DNA of 64,000 bases from assembly GCF_000429925.1 (NCBI RefSeq), contig NZ_AUCU01000024.1, forward strand, positions 1 to 64,000, written 5' to 3'. Made by a program: the position numbers and the translations under genes. How positions within the stretch are numbered: the stretch's first letter is position 1; each line of letters begins with the position of its first letter. This DNA is from Desulfatirhabdium butyrativorans DSM 18734 (GTDB taxonomy: Bacteria; Desulfobacterota; Desulfobacteria; Desulfobacterales; Desulfatirhabdiaceae). Below the pieces are notes generated by a model. That model worked only from the letters and a program-made list of their open reading frames with translations, made no database searches and had not been told where the DNA came from. Shown here in pieces: positions 61,771 through 64,000 of the stretch.

Positions 61771-63074
61771 GCAATCTCCAGTCGGTTGGATTGAAGGGAT
61801 CGGAACCGGTTGTGCGGATCGATGGATCGCTTCACCTGAAGAAAACGATCCAGCAGCGGGTAGCCTTCTTTGAGCATCCAGGGGGCCATGCGCACATCCT
61901 TGGTGAGATAGATTCTTCCGCCGAAACGGGCAACCAGGCGATCGAGCCGGTCCAGAAAAGGAAGCAGCCCCGGTTGGATGCCGAAATCGAGCGCCAGGGT
62001 GTAGCCGTCCATCGGGAAGGAGAGAAAATTCCGGTTGGCAGGGCCGAACAATTTCAATACGGCGAGAAACGATCCCATGCCCATGCCGGCAATGGCCGAA
62101 AGGATGGCCAGCAGGCCGTCCGCTCCGCCCGATCGGGGCAAAACGAATTGATACTGCAGAAAGCCACGGTTCCCGTACATCCGGTTCCAGTTGGCGATGC
62201 CGTCGAGCGGATAGAAAAACTGGTCGAGCGATACCCGGCTTTCACCGGCATGTCTGCGGTGCACCCAGGCATAGGCGGTGTTGAAGAGGCGAATGCTCGC
62301 GGAGTTGAGCGCACCGTTTGGAAAGCTGAAAGGGATGGTCGCCGTGGGCTTTTCGGGCAGGGAAAGCCCCCCGCAACCGGCATGCTCGCCGACCATGAGC
62401 ACCGATCGGCCGAGGCAGGCCCCCTTGGCCAGACAATCGATCCATGCCACACTGTAAGGCATGTCCGCAAATTCATCGAATGCCGCCAGAACGGCATCGA
62501 GGTCCCTGCAATAGATGGTTTTCTGATCGATCCAGGCGCTCTTGATAGGCTGGAGCCGAAGGGCTGCAGCCAGAATGATGCCCGTGAGACCCATCCCCCC
62601 ACAGGTCGCCTGAAAAATCTCCGGATGCTGCTGGGGGCTGCAACGAATGATTTCGCCGGCTGCGCTCATCAGATCGATCCAGTTCACGCAGGTGCTGAAG
62701 CATCCGCAGCGGTGGTGGTTCTTGCCATGGACATCCGAGGCGATGGCTCCGCCAACGGTGATCTGTTTGGTGCCGGGGGTGACGGAGAGGAAAAACCCCT
62801 TCGGCAGAAAGGCATCGATCAGTTTGTCGAGCCCGACGCCTGCTTCGCAGACGACTTCGCCCCGATCCGCATCGAAGGCGAGAATGCGGTTCAGCGGCGT
62901 CATCTGCAGCACGTTTTGGGAGAGGGCGCTGTCCCCATAGCTTTTTCCGGCGCCCCGGGCGATACAATCGGGCCAGGCCAGCAAATGCTTGCGGGCCGCG
63001 CTTGTGGTATCTGCAACGGCTATCTGCGCCTCGATCCAGGGATAACGCCCCCAGCCGCTGATTCTGCTGGGCAT
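61767..63074 (-). CDS. FAD-dependent oxidoreductase, DprE1-like (decaprenylphosphoryl-ribose 2-oxidase family)
   Basis: 435 residues from the ATG at 63074, overlapping the UbiA-like stop by one base. The FAD-binding (VAO/PCMH) domain is shown by CIARGAGKSYGDSAL near 48, GGAIASDVHGKNHHRCGCFS near 120, and GMGLTGIILAAALRLQP. In DprE1, FAD accepts hydride from C2 of the lipid-linked ribose. Gene order UbiA-like, DprE1-like, DprE2-like matches the pathway order. The assignment rests on the trio and is stronger than for each gene alone. Confidence 0.85.
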   Translation of the reverse strand: MPSRISGWGRYPWIEAQIAVADTTSAARKHLLAWPDCIARGAGKSYGDSALSQNVLQMTPLNRILAFDADRGEVVCEAGVGLDKLIDAFLPKGFFLSVTPGTKQITVGGAIASDVHGKNHHRCGCFSTCVNWIDLMSAAGEIIRCSPQQHPEIFQATCGGMGLTGIILAAALRLQPIKSAWIDQKTIYCRDLDAVLAAFDEFADMPYSVAWIDCLAKGACLGRSVLMVGEHAGCGGLSLPEKPTATIPFSFPNGALNSASIRLFNTAYAWVHRRHAGESRVSLDQFFYPLDGIANWNRMYGNRGFLQYQFVLPRSGGADGLLAILSAIAGMGMGSFLAVLKLFGPANRNFLSFPMDGYTLALDFGIQPGLLPFLDRLDRLVARFGGRIYLTKDVRMAPWMLKEGYPLLDRFLQVKRSIDPHNRFRSLQSNRLEIA

Positions 63075-63967
63075 CACCACACCAGACTCCTGCCATAGAG
63101 CATCAGAATGGAATGAATCAGCCATCCGGCCAGGATGAGCTGCAGGATGCGATCGCTGAAAAGCAGCGTCACGGGAGAGCCATTTTCCCGGTACACGAAG
63201 ATGCGTTGCAGGTATCGCAGGATGCCCACGATGACCCAGCCTCCGGAGAGATAGAGGTTACGGCTGTGGTGAATCTGAACGATTTCGGGGCTGACGGTGT
63301 ACAGGATATAGGCCACGACGATGACCGAGGAAAGGACCGTGATCCCGAGAGAAATGAATTCGAGGTTGTAGCCTTCGAGACTGGTGCGGTTCCAGGTATC
63401 CGACGCGGCGCGTGTGACCAGATCATCCCTGCGTTTGGTCAGCCCCAGAAATAGGGCCATGAGAAAGGTCATGACAACGAGCCAGTGGCTGATGCTGACA
63501 TCCGCTGCAATGCCTCCCCCGAAAATGCGCAGAACAAAACCGATGGCGATGCACAGAATGTCCATGATGGCCATGGATTTCAACCGGAAGGAATAGGCCA
63601 GGTTCAACAGAACATACCCGCCGAGGATTGCCAGAAAGGGTGCAGGCAGGGTGATACCGGCCAGGACGCCGCCGGAGAGGAGCAGCCAAAAGGCGAACAT
63701 CCGGGCTTCGGTGATGGAAATATCCCCGCTGGCAATCGGGCGAAGCCGTTTTTGGGGATGGTGACGATCTTCGAGACGATCCCGAAGATCGTTCATGACA
63801 TAGATGGCGCTTGCAACCAGGCAGAAGGCGGCAAATGCGCAGAAGCTCCGGTAGCAGGCCGTGGCATCCAGCAGTTTATGCCCGAAAATGACGGGCAGTA
63901 AGACAAAGCCGTTTTTCACATAATGGTGAACCCTTGCGGCCAGGAGGTAGGCACGGAGACGGCGCAT
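63074..63967 (-). CDS. UbiA-type prenyltransferase, decaprenyl-phosphate phosphoribosyltransferase-like
   Basis: 297 residues with eight to nine membrane helices. The first Asp-rich motif is YVMNDLRDRLEDRHHPQKRLRPIASG near residue 58-80 (written here as its key parts NDxxDxxxD and KRxRPIASG), as in Rv3806c of Mycobacterium. AARVHHYVKNGFVLLPVIF precedes it. This enzyme attaches phosphoribose to a polyprenyl phosphate, the first step toward polyprenylphosphoryl arabinose. The start is 33 bases from the window edge; the missing phosphatase step could be encoded beyond it. Confidence 0.85.
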   Translation of the reverse strand: MRRLRAYLLAARVHHYVKNGFVLLPVIFGHKLLDATACYRSFCAFAAFCLVASAIYVMNDLRDRLEDRHHPQKRLRPIASGDISITEARMFAFWLLLSGGVLAGITLPAPFLAILGGYVLLNLAYSFRLKSMAIMDILCIAIGFVLRIFGGGIAADVSISHWLVVMTFLMALFLGLTKRRDDLVTRAASDTWNRTSLEGYNLEFISLGITVLSSVIVVAYILYTVSPEIVQIHHSRNLYLSGGWVIVGILRYLQRIFVYRENGSPVTLLFSDRILQLILAGWLIHSILMLYGRSLVW

Positions 63968-64000
63968 GAGCGGTTCAGGATTTTTCCGAGTCGATCCGGT

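Noticed and set aside
61791-63098. 435-codon plus-strand frame over the DprE1-like gene
   Set aside because: Antisense to a well-supported FAD enzyme; composition only.

Overview
The window looks like a chromosome segment of a strictly anaerobic Desulfobacterota-type bacterium. The evidence is a tungsten-type class II benzoyl-CoA reductase pair (BamB/BamC), heterodisulfide-reductase-like electron-transfer subunits in which two in-frame UGA codons read as selenocysteine, type IV pilus retraction ATPases and lipopolysaccharide-type acyltransferases (Gram-negative envelope). No rRNA, tRNA or CRISPR array was recognised. All identifications rest on reading motifs by eye; no database search was run.

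Layout. 1-0.25 kb: 3' end of a group II intron (maturase tail plus domain V). 0.4-2.5 kb: a crotonase-fold protein lacking both hydratase glutamates, then a D,D-carboxypeptidase with a good terminator. 2.5-5.3 kb: bamBC behind a sigma70-like promoter that overlaps palindromes. 5.3-5.8 kb: a decayed bamD-like gene and a decayed REP-associated transposase. 11.4-5.96 kb (minus strand): hdrA(Sec)-mvhD(Sec)-hdrC-hdrB from a TTGACA-17-TATAGC promoter. Ordinary gene calling would split hdrA in two and shorten mvhD because each is read through a UGA.

11.7-46.9 kb (plus strand): a large surface-polysaccharide locus. It holds SxtJ-like, a 49-residue DUF5989-like and carbamoyltransferase genes, an initiating sugar phosphotransferase, an AMP-ligase, a zinc alcohol dehydrogenase, a molybdopterin oxidoreductase, an SLBB export protein, a Wzz/BY-kinase-like protein, a flippase, an O-antigen-polymerase-like protein, membrane glycosyltransferases, an SGNH protein and a clan GH-A hydrolase. 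A second half contains five radical SAM proteins with B12-binding-like N-termini, two LpxL-like acyltransferases, a GT9, a DUF362 ferredoxin protein and a GT2. Short MITE-like repeats with GTGCCTGAACG ends are scattered through this locus and on to 60 kb.

47-53.5 kb (minus strand): SGNH protein, proline-rich lipoprotein and SH3 protein, a 53-residue protein, a zinc-ribbon/receiver-like protein, two PilT-type ATPases, DivIVA and YggT. 53.5-54.3 kb has no gene but several repeats. 54.3-59.7 kb (plus strand): TPR protein, rsmA, tmk, a fusion of cysteine synthase to a CysRS-like domain without its catalytic motifs, and an unrecognised protein. 59.9-64 kb (minus strand): an E1-like/MoaD-like pair and a UbiA-DprE1-DprE2 set resembling the decaprenylphosphoryl-arabinose pathway of mycobacteria.
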